Assembly (NCBI GenBank): GCA_905215385.1
Contig: CAJMPY010000009.1
Coordinates: 1-64,000 of the forward strand
DNA from: an uncultured bacterium
GTDB taxonomy: Bacteria; Actinomycetota; Coriobacteriia; Coriobacteriales; Coriobacteriaceae
Direction: 5' to 3'
DNA length: 64,000 nucleotides
Part shown: piece after piece, positions 33,798 through 42,210 of the stretch
How positions within the stretch are numbered: position 1 is the first letter of the stretch
How the letters are laid out: each line of letters opens with the position of its first letter
Notes under the pieces: generated by a model
Told to the model about the DNA's origin: nothing
Databases searched by the model: none
Seen by the model: only the letters and a program-made list of their open reading frames with translations
Made by a program: the position numbers and the translations under genes

Positions 33798-36700
33798 TTA
33801 GCCCATCAGGTCGATGACGTTAAAGCCGGCGTTGCTCTTGGCGATGACTTCGCGGCCGCCAAAGACACAGGTGGGCGACTCGGCCGCAATGCGCGTCACA
33901 TCGGCGCCGAGCGAGCTCAGCTCAGCGGGTGTGGCCGCGAGCATCTGGGCGCGACGCTCCTCGCGCGCATGCGGATCGAGCCCGGCCAGGTAGGTCGTGT
34001 TGCGGCGCTTGGTGAGCGCATAGGGCTTCACCGGCGCGTCCATGCCGCTCACGCAGCTCACGATAAAGCCCTCAAAGGCGGCCTCGTCGGGCTCAAAGCG
34101 GCCAAGCCATGCGCCTGCACGCTCCACGCGCTCAATCGAAGGGTCAATCGCCGGGTCGCGGTAGGTGTAGAACGCCGTCTGACGCTCGCCTGCCGCGCGG
34201 AATCCGCAGCCGTAAGCACCGCCCTTCACGCGAATCTCGTTCCACAGGTAGTCGTAAGAGAGCGCGTTGGCAGCCACGGCCCAGGCTCCCGTCACGTCAA
34301 TGCCCAGGCGACGCGGATCGCACGCACGCGCGGCAAAGCAGATGTCGCTGGGGATCACGAAAGCCTCGTGGCGGTCGCACGGCGCCGGCACCACGAGCGC
34401 GTCGCGGCCGGCACCATCGCCCGCACCCAGCCCCAGGTCGCCCGCGGCATCCCAGTACGCGTCAAAGTCCTCATCGCTGCCGGTAAAGCTCGCCAGGCAG
34501 CCGTCGGCCACAAAGATGCGGTCTGCCAGCTCGGCAAGCTTGGCGCGCAGATTGTCCAGGCGCTCGTCAAAGTGCTCGAGCAGATCGCGCAGGAACAGAT
34601 AGAAATCCACGCCCGAGAGCTGCTCGCGCACCACGGCCGAAGGCGAGCTGTAGCTCATCGCGCGACCCAGCGCCGCCGAGTGTCCGTTGTTGATAAAGCC
34701 CTGCTCAAGCCCAATGCGAATCTGCGTGAGCACGTCGCGCACGCGGTCGGCGTCAGCATCGAGCAACAGCGTGCTCGACCACACCTCGCGCGGCAGGTTC
34801 GCCAGCGCATCTATCTTTTCGGACAGGGCGCCGGCGCTCACCAGCAGGTAGGGGCGCACGCCGTCCACGTTGGGCTGCGTCATGACCTCGGTCGTAAAGC
34901 TCAAAAAGCCCAGCTTGCCGGCGATGAGATTGTCGAGCTCCTCTGCCGAGTGCTCGCTTGTAGGCAGCTGCTTGAGCAGACGGCAGAGCAGTGTCACATA
35001 GGGCAGGTCCTCAAACGCGACGCAGCTCAGGTCGAAATACTGCATGGCGTAGGCCAGGCGGTTGGTGGGGATGCCGTGGCGCAGGCAGGGGATGGGCGCG
35101 GTCGTGTCTACGACCAGCGGCGGCTCGGGGTGCGCCTCGCCAATGTCGGACACGCGCAGGCGCGGCAGTGTGGCCTTGGCCTCGGGCGTGTCTTCTGCCT
35201 CCTGCGCGGCACGCAGCGCGGCCGTGCGCTCGACCACGTCGGCCAGCTCGGCATCGGTCATGGCATCGCGCTTGGCTGCCAGCTCGGCGGCCTCGGCACC
35301 CTCTGCGCCCTCGGCGGCGTCCACCGGCACCAGCTCGACCAGTGCCATGTGGTCGTTTTCCAGCACCAGCTCGCGCAGCAGGTCCTCAAAGTAGCTGCCG
35401 TCCAGGTCGTCGCGCAGCTCCTCGTACACCGGGCCGTACTTGAGCGCCAGCGTCGCGGCGTCGTCATCGTAGAGCCACGTGCTCAGCGCGTCGCACGCAA
35501 TGGCTACGCCGTCGGCGATGCCGTAGTCGCGCTGGCGCAGGTCGTACTCGTTGCTGCTGATGATGGCTTCCAGGCGCTCGCGCGGAACGCCGTGCTCGCA
35601 CAGGTCGCGGCAGGCGTCCTGGAACACGCGGCGCAGCTCGCGCGCCACGCCTGGCTGCGCGTTTTGCAACATGATGAGCTCGTAGGGCTGCAGGCTCTCG
35701 GCCGCGGTGTAGCTCACCACGTTGCCGCCCAGGCCGGCGGCCAGAATGGTCTTCTTGACCGGCGCCTCGTTGGAGCCCAGCAGCGCCTCGAACAGGATAT
35801 CCGCCGCGATCGTGCGTTTGCGGTCGAGCGCGCTGCCCAACACAAGGCCCAGGCCCACCAGGGCGTTCTCGGGTGTAGTGGCCATCTCGACGCGCTTGTA
35901 CTCGCAGGTCACGGGCGTCTGCACGCCCAGCGGATTGGGCGCCAGCGCGGACGGGTCCTCGCCGGCGGCAACGGCTGCGTCCATGCGGCGGCTTGCGGCA
36001 CTCGGCTGCGACAGATAACGCTCGTCCAAAAAGGCCAGTGCGCGGTCCACGTCCAGGTCGCCGTAGAGCGTGATGTAGGAGTTGGAGGGGTTGTAGTGGC
36101 GCGCGTGCGTGTCCAGGAACTGCTCGTAGGTGAGCGCGGGAATCGCGCGCGGGTCGCCGCCGCTCTCGTGCGCATAGGCGGTGTCGGGATAGAGCGCGGC
36201 GTTGACGGCGTCGTCCAGCACGCTCATGGGATCGGACAGCGCACCCTTCATCTCGTTGAATACCACGCCGTTATAGCGCAGCGTGCCCTCGCGCAGGCTC
36301 GCGGAGCTGTCGCTGCCCTCGATCTCGACGCTCTCCGGCAGGTCCAGCTCGTAGTGCCAGCCCTCCTGCTCAAAAATGGTGGGCCTGGTATAGATGGCCG
36401 GGTTGAACACCGCGTCCAGATACACGTCCATCAGGTTGTACAGATCCTGCTCGTTGGTGGTGGCGACAGGGTAGATGGTTTTGTCGGGGTAGGTCATGGC
36501 GTTGAGGAACGTCTGCATGGAGCTCTTGATCAGGTCGACAAACGGCTCCTTGACGGGGAACTTGGCCGACCCGCACAGCACCGAGTGCTCAAGAATATGG
36601 AACACGCCGGTAGAATCGGCCGGCGGCGTCTTAAAGCCAATGGCAAAGGCCTTGTTTTCGTCGTCGCACGCAAGGTACAGCAGGCGAGCGCCCGAGACGG

Positions 36701-36836
36701 TGTGGCGCAGCACGTAGGCGTCCGAGTCGAGCTCGGGCACGGTCTCGCAGCGCTCGACGGCAAAGCCGTGGCAGGTAGTGCCGGGCACCAGCAGTGCGGC
36801 GGCAGCGGCGCGCGGGTCGGTTGAGGTGGTGGGCAT
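33798..36836 (-). CDS. M16C metalloprotease, PreP-like
   Basis: A 1012-residue zinc peptidase of the insulinase superfamily, most like presequence protease (PreP). The inverted zinc motif HILEH lies at residues 80-84, followed by SVLCGSAKFPVKEPF and NAMTYPDKTIYPVAT, which are PreP hallmarks. The length equals the full four-domain, two-half shell that encloses unfolded peptides. It is probably cytoplasmic, as there is no signal peptide. The ATG at 36836 follows AAAGGAGA; an in-frame extension to 37037 would run into the direct repeats upstream and is unlikely. It may degrade peptides for nitrogen supply. Confidence 0.94.
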   Translation of the reverse strand: MPTTSTDPRAAAAALLVPGTTCHGFAVERCETVPELDSDAYVLRHTVSGARLLYLACDDENKAFAIGFKTPPADSTGVFHILEHSVLCGSAKFPVKEPFVDLIKSSMQTFLNAMTYPDKTIYPVATTNEQDLYNLMDVYLDAVFNPAIYTRPTIFEQEGWHYELDLPESVEIEGSDSSASLREGTLRYNGVVFNEMKGALSDPMSVLDDAVNAALYPDTAYAHESGGDPRAIPALTYEQFLDTHARHYNPSNSYITLYGDLDVDRALAFLDERYLSQPSAASRRMDAAVAAGEDPSALAPNPLGVQTPVTCEYKRVEMATTPENALVGLGLVLGSALDRKRTIAADILFEALLGSNEAPVKKTILAAGLGGNVVSYTAAESLQPYELIMLQNAQPGVARELRRVFQDACRDLCEHGVPRERLEAIISSNEYDLRQRDYGIADGVAIACDALSTWLYDDDAATLALKYGPVYEELRDDLDGSYFEDLLRELVLENDHMALVELVPVDAAEGAEGAEAAELAAKRDAMTDAELADVVERTAALRAAQEAEDTPEAKATLPRLRVSDIGEAHPEPPLVVDTTAPIPCLRHGIPTNRLAYAMQYFDLSCVAFEDLPYVTLLCRLLKQLPTSEHSAEELDNLIAGKLGFLSFTTEVMTQPNVDGVRPYLLVSAGALSEKIDALANLPREVWSSTLLLDADADRVRDVLTQIRIGLEQGFINNGHSAALGRAMSYSSPSAVVREQLSGVDFYLFLRDLLEHFDERLDNLRAKLAELADRIFVADGCLASFTGSDEDFDAYWDAAGDLGLGAGDGAGRDALVVPAPCDRHEAFVIPSDICFAARACDPRRLGIDVTGAWAVAANALSYDYLWNEIRVKGGAYGCGFRAAGERQTAFYTYRDPAIDPSIERVERAGAWLGRFEPDEAAFEGFIVSCVSGMDAPVKPYALTKRRNTTYLAGLDPHAREERRAQMLAATPAELSSLGADVTRIAAESPTCVFGGREVIAKSNAGFNVIDLMG

Positions 36837-36923
36837 ATGCAGTCTCCTTTGACGCCCCAGCGGGGGCGAATCGAGTCGAATCCCCGAGAGTATACCCATA
36901 TGGGGCCTTCGACCAATCTGCCG

Positions 36924-37044
36924 CACGAGCGTGGATTTTCGGACACACGAGCGTGGAAATTCGGACGCCCGCCAAATAGCAGTGGATTTTCGGACGAAAT
37001 CGGCCGCCAAAAGCCTAGAAACCGTCCAAATAACCACGCTCGTG
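36924..37044. repeat. Direct and inverted GAGCGTGG...TCGGAC repeats
   Basis: Three units of the pattern GAGCGTGGA-w-w-TTCGGAC start at 36924, 36946 and 36979 (the last lacks its first bases). An inverted unit, GTCCAAATAACCACGCTCGT, lies at 37024. They are in the gap between the M16 gene and the GntR gene at 37318. Confidence 0.7.
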
Positions 37045-37110
37045 CGTCAACTACGTATCTCTCACCTCACATTCATCTCTACGACGAGGGATGAATGTGA
37101 GACAGGTAGA
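37024..37110. repeat. CCGTCCAAA...CGTATCTCTCA element, copy 1
   Basis: From 37023 the sequence follows the same order of motifs as 42154-42210: CCGTCCAAA, CACGCTCGT, ACGTATCTCTCA, CATTCATC. It then carries CTCACATTCATC with complement GGATGAATGTGAG around it. Confidence 0.7.
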
Positions 37111-37317
37111 AGATAAAAATCAATCGGCTTATCGGATGCATATACCGCCATCAGATTGAAGTTGTATGCGGAAATGGATGGACTCTACACCGCTTACGCA
37201 AAATAACCCCTCGTTTGCTAAAACATTATAGGAAATGGCGTGGAGTGCTAAAAAGTTCTAATACAATATAAGCCATTTATCTATAAGCTGCTGATTTCTT
37301 GTAAAGGTATGGTTGAT

Positions 37318-38022
37318 ATGGTTGAAGCAAATAGCGTTATCCCCCTGTACAAACAGATTGTTCGTGCGCTTTCTGATTCGATCGCCAACGGCACGTACCG
37401 CCCGGGAGATAAGCTCCCGACCGAGGCGGAGCTTATCGAGCAATTTGGCGTGAGCCGAATAACGGTTCGCTCCGCAATTAAAGAAATGGAAGATGCTGGG
37501 CTTGTTGAGAGGGCCCGTGGCAAGGGCACGTTTGTTTCGTCGGACACGCAGATGTATGCCGCGGACGACCGTGAGAGCTTTACCCATTCGTGCCAGCTTG
37601 CGGGCAAACAGGCGTCTACCAGGGTTCTCGAAATGGGCTGGGACTTCCCAAGCCTGCGAGACGCGAAGTTCCTGGGCGTAGACGATACCCAAAAGGTATT
37701 GCGTAGTCGTCGTCTACGCCTTGTGGATGGCAAGCCCACGATGCTGGAAACCAATAGCTATTCCGCTGCGCTTTCTTTTTTGGAGCATGAGTCCCTCGAT
37801 GATTCGCTGATGGCGGTACTCGATCGCCAGGGGATCAAGATGGGCCCCAACACGCGTACGCTCGAGGTCTGCTATGCGAGCGAGCTCGAGGCGGCATACC
37901 TTAACGTGGAGCTGGACTCTTCGCTGCTTCTGTTTGTCGATAGGCGCTATGCCCCAAGCGGCGAGCCGCTCTTCATCTCCCGTCAGGTGTACTGCACCGA
38001 GCGACTGAAGTTCTACTTGTAA
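37318..38022 (+). CDS. GntR family regulator with UTRA domain
   Basis: A 234-residue HutC-type regulator. The winged helix (PLYKQIVRALSDSIANGTYRP; SRITVRSAIKEMEDAGLVER) covers 8-76 and the UTRA domain 90-232. It heads the second PTS/SIS locus, 135 bases before EIIA. ACAATATA occurs before both genes (37263 and 38124), a possible shared operator or promoter word. The ATG at 37318 is favoured because AAAGG is ten bases upstream; ATG 37309 lies one base from it. Its base composition is less GC-biased than in the first island. Confidence 0.92.
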   Translation: MVEANSVIPLYKQIVRALSDSIANGTYRPGDKLPTEAELIEQFGVSRITVRSAIKEMEDAGLVERARGKGTFVSSDTQMYAADDRESFTHSCQLAGKQASTRVLEMGWDFPSLRDAKFLGVDDTQKVLRSRRLRLVDGKPTMLETNSYSAALSFLEHESLDDSLMAVLDRQGIKMGPNTRTLEVCYASELEAAYLNVELDSSLLLFVDRRYAPSGEPLFISRQVYCTERLKFYL

Positions 38023-38157
38023 ATTAGAGATAGATTGGTCGATTTACCGACTAATTGTTACCGTTCGCGGATTTGGAAAATAGACACGCCGCGTAGGGTA
38101 GATTGCTAATATACTTTGTTATGACAATATAGTACGTCCTATTGGTATTGGAGAACT

Positions 38158-38577
38158 ATGAATAAGATATTGCTAGCGAGTCATGGTTATCTCGCCCAAG
38201 GCATGAAAAGCTCTCTGGAGATTCTGATGGGCACCAACGACCGAATCGAGTGCCTGTGCGCCTATGTCGATGACGATTCAAGGGACGTCGCGGCGTTGAT
38301 TGATGCATGGATGGAGACGAGGGACCCTGCCGACTCTTGGTTTGTCGTGACTGACATCTTTGGCGGCTCTGTAAACAACGAATTCATTCAGAGGCAGACT
38401 GCCGAATCGTTTACGTTGATCGCCGGAATGAACTTGCCGCTGCTGGTGGAAATGGTTACACAGCTGGACTCCCTGGATGCGGGCAAGGCCAAAGCCGCGG
38501 TCGAGGGATCGCGTTCGTTTATTCAGCTTTGCGAGGCGGCGGACATGCTTGCCGGCGCCGAGGAAGAAGATTTCTAG
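38158..38577 (+). CDS. PTS mannose-family EIIA
   Basis: A 139-residue cytoplasmic EIIA. It begins MNKILLASHGYLAQGMKSSL, with His 9 as the phosphorylation site. DIFGGSVNNEF (near 65) is the family core motif. Unlike the first locus, the EIIB domain is a separate gene, 71 bases downstream. The acidic tail EEEDF resembles the ends of the EIIC proteins here. It accepts phosphate from HPr and passes it to EIIB at 38649. Confidence 0.93.
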   Translation: MNKILLASHGYLAQGMKSSLEILMGTNDRIECLCAYVDDDSRDVAALIDAWMETRDPADSWFVVTDIFGGSVNNEFIQRQTAESFTLIAGMNLPLLVEMVTQLDSLDAGKAKAAVEGSRSFIQLCEAADMLAGAEEEDF

Positions 38578-38648
38578 TTAGTTCTGGTTCGAGCCCTAGC
38601 TAAGGGTCACACCTGTCATTCCCTTTATCACGTGCGGAGATGATAACG

Positions 38649-39122
38649 ATGATTAAGCTTACGAGAGTTGATTACCGACTGATTCACGGCCAAGTTGCCA
38701 TGTCCTGGACTCACGCTTTGGATGTAGATTGCATCCTGCTCGCCAGCGATGCTGTGGCAAAAGACGACATGAGGAAGGCGGCCTTGAGACTCGCCCGCCC
38801 CAACGGCGTTAAACTCGTCATCAAGGATGTTGACGCTGCTATCGAGGCGCTCAACAGCGGCGTTACCGACAAGTATTCGCTGTTTATCATCGCTGAGACG
38901 ATTGAAGATGTCTATCGTCTCGCTAAGGGTTGCAAAGACATCAAAGAGATCAATCTGGGTGGAACCCGAAAGACCCCCGAGACCACGCTTCATCCGACCC
39001 CTGCAATCTTCGCGACCGAGAAAGATGCCGAGCATATCCAAGAACTCCTGGGCGATGGCGTGGCCATCGAAATCCGTCAGGTTCCCAATGACGCTAAGGT
39101 GTTTGCCAAGGACGTTTTTTAG
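38649..39122 (+). CDS. PTS mannose-family EIIB
   Basis: A 157-residue cytoplasmic EIIB. The start MIKLTRVDYRLIHGQVAMSW has the phosphorylated His 13. LLASDAVAKDDMRKAALRLA and INLGGTRKTP follow the family pattern. The ATG at 38649 is nine bases after GGAG; ATG 38640 would be directly next to it. A terminator ends the EIIA-EIIB unit, and the SIS gene that follows has its own promoter. Confidence 0.93.
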   Translation: MIKLTRVDYRLIHGQVAMSWTHALDVDCILLASDAVAKDDMRKAALRLARPNGVKLVIKDVDAAIEALNSGVTDKYSLFIIAETIEDVYRLAKGCKDIKEINLGGTRKTPETTLHPTPAIFATEKDAEHIQELLGDGVAIEIRQVPNDAKVFAKDVF

Positions 39123-39173
39123 CCGAAAACATGCTGGTGCTCGGTATTTATTGAACCGATACTCTATGTCTAA

Positions 39174-39204
39174 GCCCGTCGATCATTTGATCGGCGGGCT
39201 TTTT
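39174..39204 (+). terminator. Terminator after EIIB
   Basis: GCCCGTCGATCA pairs with TGATCGGCGGGC (one G-T mismatch), loop TT, then TTTTTATT. Confidence 0.85.
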
Positions 39205-39238
39205 ATTAAAGAAAAATCAAAAAAATCTGAAATAGTTC

Positions 39239-39272
39239 TTGCATAGTTAGTTATATAAAGTATTATAACGTC
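39239..39272 (+). promoter_or_regulatory. Promoter and ACGTTATA operator of SIS paralog 4
   Basis: TTGCAT (39239-39244) and TATTAT (39261-39266) are 16 bases apart. TTATAACGTC at 39263-39272 overlaps the -10 box; on the other strand it is GACGTTATAAT, identical over 11 bases to the site at 18529. A GGATGAA/TTCATCC hairpin follows at 39276-39296. Confidence 0.65.
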
Positions 39273-39316
39273 ATGGGATGAATGAAGGGTTCATCCAAGT
39301 GAGTTAGGAGTAAGGG

Positions 39317-40351
39317 ATGTTCAATTTCGATGAGCCTCGTTACGAGAAGGTTGTGAGCGATGCCCTCGCTCTCCGTCCTCAGATTGAGGCTGCCGTGGAC
39401 AAGGTCTGCGAGCAGGGTTATTCCAACATCTTCTTCATCGGCTGCGGCGGCACCTGGGCCCACACGCTCCCGATGAAGTATTGGGTCGAGACCACCACGG
39501 CCGACGTCGACGTCCACTGCGAGATCGCCGCTGAGTTCCTCGCATGCCCGCCCAAGACCTTCAACAAGGACTCGGTCTGCGTCTTCTCCACCCGTACCGG
39601 CACCACCCCCGAGATCATCGAGGCTGCCAAGTTCTGCCAGGAGCAGGGCGCCCGCACGCTGATGTATGTCTCCAACGACAACACCCCGGCCACTGAGTAC
39701 GCCGATTACAAGTTCTTCAGCTTCGCCGAGGACGACGTTCTGTGCGAGGCCATCTACACCTACCAGATCACGCTGGTCGCCCGCTTCCTCAAGAACGCCG
39801 GCGCCTTCCCCAAGTACGACACCTTCATGGAAGAGTTCGGCAACATCGCTCCGTACCTCATCAAGGCCAAGGACGCTCAGGACGAGCGCTGCGCCGCCAT
39901 GGCCGAGGACTTCAAGGACACCGATTACCACATGGTGATTGGCTCCGGCATGCTCTGGGGTGAAGCCTACGACTACGCCATGTGCATCCTCGAGGAGATG
40001 CAGTGGATCAAGACCAAGTCCATCCACGCCGCCGAGTTCTTCCACGGCACCATCGAGCTGTGCGAGGAGGGCACGAGCCTCATCATGCTCTACGGCGAGG
40101 ACGACACCCGTAAGCTCATGGACCGCGTGGACAACTTCACTCACATGCTCGCCGACGAGAAGGGCGTCAACGTCCGCGTGAACAAGTTTGACACCGCCGA
40201 GGTCGAGCTGCCGTTCAGCGACCTCGAGTTCCGCAAGATCGTCTCCCCGATGGTCACCTACACCATCACCGAGCGTCTGAGCTGCCATCTCGAGCACGTC
40301 CGTAACCACCCGCTCACCACGCGTCGTTACTATCACCAGATGAACTACTAA
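39317..40351 (+). CDS. SIS-domain deglycase-like protein, paralog 4
   Basis: A 344-residue two-SIS-domain enzyme, the longest of the four. The first domain has NIFFIGCGGTWAHTLPMKY and VFSTRTGTTPEIIEA. The second has LEEMQW and HAAEFFHGTIE, with Glu 227 and His 243 16 residues apart. It sits between EIIB and EIIC, which is a strong sign that it acts on the product of this PTS. The arrangement equals the gfr cluster of Salmonella, where SIS enzymes process glucoselysine and fructoselysine phosphates; the exact amine is unknown. Codon use is strongly biased to C- and G-ending codons, unlike the EIIA and EIIB genes before it. Confidence 0.88.
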   Translation: MFNFDEPRYEKVVSDALALRPQIEAAVDKVCEQGYSNIFFIGCGGTWAHTLPMKYWVETTTADVDVHCEIAAEFLACPPKTFNKDSVCVFSTRTGTTPEIIEAAKFCQEQGARTLMYVSNDNTPATEYADYKFFSFAEDDVLCEAIYTYQITLVARFLKNAGAFPKYDTFMEEFGNIAPYLIKAKDAQDERCAAMAEDFKDTDYHMVIGSGMLWGEAYDYAMCILEEMQWIKTKSIHAAEFFHGTIELCEEGTSLIMLYGEDDTRKLMDRVDNFTHMLADEKGVNVRVNKFDTAEVELPFSDLEFRKIVSPMVTYTITERLSCHLEHVRNHPLTTRRYYHQMNY

Positions 40352-40372
40352 TCCTCTCAAATTGCTGCGGTT

Positions 40373-40411
40373 GTCTGCAGGCGAGCTGCGCAGAATGCCT
40401 CGCCTGCAGAC
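40373..40411 (+). repeat. Hairpin between SIS and EIIC genes
   Basis: GTCTGCAGGCGAG pairs perfectly with its complement at 40399-40411. No T-run follows. It may protect the SIS message from decay and so set a higher level than that of EIIC and EIID. Confidence 0.7.
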
Positions 40412-40432
40412 CTGTTTCTGGGGTTGATCGAA

Positions 40433-41206
40433 ATGGTTGTCCAGTATCTTCTAGTTGCACTGGTCGCATTTATTGCGTCCATGGACGAGCAATTATTTGG
40501 CATTACGATGCTTGGTCGTCCGCTGTTTACGAGCCTGTTTGTCGGCTTGATCCTTGGCGATGTCCAGCAGGGCGTTATTGTCGGCGCTGCTTTGGAGTCC
40601 ATGTTCATGGGCGCCATCATGGTCGGCGCGGCGGTCCCTCCCGAGGTCTATGCCTCCGGCGTGCTTGGCTGCGCGTTTGCCGTCATTACGGGTACGGGCA
40701 CGGCAACTGCCGTCGCGCTCGCCCTTCCCGTCTCCGTCTTCCTTCAGGTGTGGCGCAACTTCTGCTACGCCGTTCCGGGTGCCTTTGCTTGCAAGAAGAT
40801 TGAGACCGCTCTGGCAAATCGCGATCTTGCCAAGGCGAATCTGTACCATCTGACCATCGTGCCGCTGTCGATTGGCATTCCGTCTGCACTGCTGGTGTTT
40901 GGCTCGCTGTTCTTTGGTGCCGACCTTATCAACAATGCGCTCAACGCGATTCCGCAGTTTGTGATGGACGGCCTCAACGTTGCGTCCGGCGTCATGGTCT
41001 GCATCGGCTTCGCTCTTCTTATCAGGACCATGGGCGATAACAAGCTCCTTCCCTGGCTGTTCCTGGGCTTCATTATGGTCATCTACCTCAAGATGGACGT
41101 GGTCGGCGTCGCCGCAGCTGCCATTTGCGTCGCGCTGCTCCTGGCCTTCCGCGAGGGCTCGTCCGGTCCGCAGACGGTTGCTGCAGATGAAGAGGAGGAC
41201 TTCTAA
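40433..41206 (+). CDS. PTS mannose-family EIIC
   Basis: A 257-residue membrane subunit with about seven helices. It has TMLGRPLFTSLFVGLILGD, followed by VIVGAALESMFMGAIMVGAA, the same layout as the paralog at 19526. It ends with ADEEEDF. The ATG at 40433 is preferred by length; a TTG at 40424 is possible and no clear ribosome binding site decides. Its stop overlaps the EIID start by one base (TAATG). Confidence 0.92.
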   Translation: MVVQYLLVALVAFIASMDEQLFGITMLGRPLFTSLFVGLILGDVQQGVIVGAALESMFMGAIMVGAAVPPEVYASGVLGCAFAVITGTGTATAVALALPVSVFLQVWRNFCYAVPGAFACKKIETALANRDLAKANLYHLTIVPLSIGIPSALLVFGSLFFGADLINNALNAIPQFVMDGLNVASGVMVCIGFALLIRTMGDNKLLPWLFLGFIMVIYLKMDVVGVAAAAICVALLLAFREGSSGPQTVAADEEEDF

Positions 41207-42054
41207 TGGCTATCCAGAACACCGACCTCAAAGAGGCCAAGAAGGACGCGATTATGACTCCCGATATGTATCGGAGCATGTTCCTTCGCCAGTTTACGAG
41301 CCAGTGCTCGCAGTCGTACGACAAGATGATGGCAATGGGCTTCATGTACACCATTCAGAAGCCCCTGCGAAAGATCTATCCCAACGACGACGATTACTAT
41401 GCGGCGCTCGATCGCCATACCGAGTTCTTTAACATCACGCCTCATGTGCTTCCGTTTGTAGCCGGCCTAACGGTTTCGATGGAAGAGCAGGCGGCTGCCG
41501 ATAAGAACTTCGACACGTCCTCGATTAACGCCATGAAGGTCGGCCTTATGGGACCGCTTTCCGGCATCGGCGATTCGTTCTACTGGGGTACGTTCCGCGT
41601 GGTTGCCGCCGGCATTGGTATTGGCATCGCTTCGACGGGCAACCCGCTCGGCCCCATCGTGTACGCGCTCATCTACTCCGTGATTAACTTTGCAACGCGT
41701 ATCGTCGCCGCCCATCTGGGTTACGACTTGGGAACCAAGTTTTTGCAGCAGTCCGAAGAGAGCAACCTTATGTCTCGCATGACGCATGCTGCCGGTGTTC
41801 TCGGAATGACCGTTATCGGCGCCATGATTGCGGCACAGGTCTCGCTGTCCACGGCTTTGACCTTTGACGTGGGTGGTTCGGAGATTGTCCTGCAGGATCT
41901 GTTCGATTCGATCTTCCCCGGTCTGCTGCCCTTGCTGGCAACGTTCGCTTGCGTTGCCCTCTATAAAAAGGGCGTCAAGACCATTTGGATCATCTTGGGC
42001 ATCTTCGCAATCTGCATCATCGGAACGGGCTTGGGAGTGTTCGCGGCGGCGTAA
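41206..42054 (+). CDS. PTS mannose-family EIID
   Basis: A 282-residue membrane subunit. The N-terminal part has FLRQFTSQCSQSYDKMMAMG and MKVGLMGPLSGIGDSFYWGT, the EIID signature. Hydrophobic helices follow. The start codon overlaps the EIIC stop, implying translational coupling and equal amounts of the two subunits. FMYTIQKPLRKIYP differs from the GFLYGMVPTLDRLYP of the first locus. A strong terminator follows. Confidence 0.93.
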   Translation: MAIQNTDLKEAKKDAIMTPDMYRSMFLRQFTSQCSQSYDKMMAMGFMYTIQKPLRKIYPNDDDYYAALDRHTEFFNITPHVLPFVAGLTVSMEEQAAADKNFDTSSINAMKVGLMGPLSGIGDSFYWGTFRVVAAGIGIGIASTGNPLGPIVYALIYSVINFATRIVAAHLGYDLGTKFLQQSEESNLMSRMTHAAGVLGMTVIGAMIAAQVSLSTALTFDVGGSEIVLQDLFDSIFPGLLPLLATFACVALYKKGVKTIWIILGIFAICIIGTGLGVFAAA

Positions 42055-42099
42055 TGTTGACTGCTATGCTTGCGCGTTGGATAACTAACTGACCGTTTG

Positions 42100-42138
42100 A
42101 AAACGGGGCTCGGCGTAAGGCCGGCCCCGTTTTTTATT
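42100..42138 (+). terminator. Terminator of the second PTS/SIS locus
   Basis: AAAACGGGGC pairs with GCCCCGTTTT around an inner GGC/GCC stem, and a T-run follows. Confidence 0.88.
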
Positions 42139-42153
42139 TGAAGGATTTTCCGA

Positions 42154-42210
42154 CCGTCCAAAAAATCACACTCGTCCATCACTCACGTATCTCTCATCTC
42201 TCATTCGTCA
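42154..42210. repeat. CCGTCCAAA...CGTATCTCTCA element, copy 2
   Basis: It shares motif order with 37023-37080: CCGTCCAAA, CACACTCGT, CACGTATCTCTCA, CATTCGTC. Both copies follow a gene end and precede a regulator gene. Confidence 0.7.

Noticed and set aside
33969..36824. A 951-codon open frame on the plus strand opposite the M16 protease
   Set aside because: It is a shadow of the GC-rich codon pattern. The minus-strand frame has the zinc motif and a ribosome binding site, while this one has no recognisable domain and odd composition.
36837..37094. Small gene in the repeat region before the M16 gene
   Set aside because: The open frame runs through direct repeats, has no ribosome binding site and no similarity I recognise.
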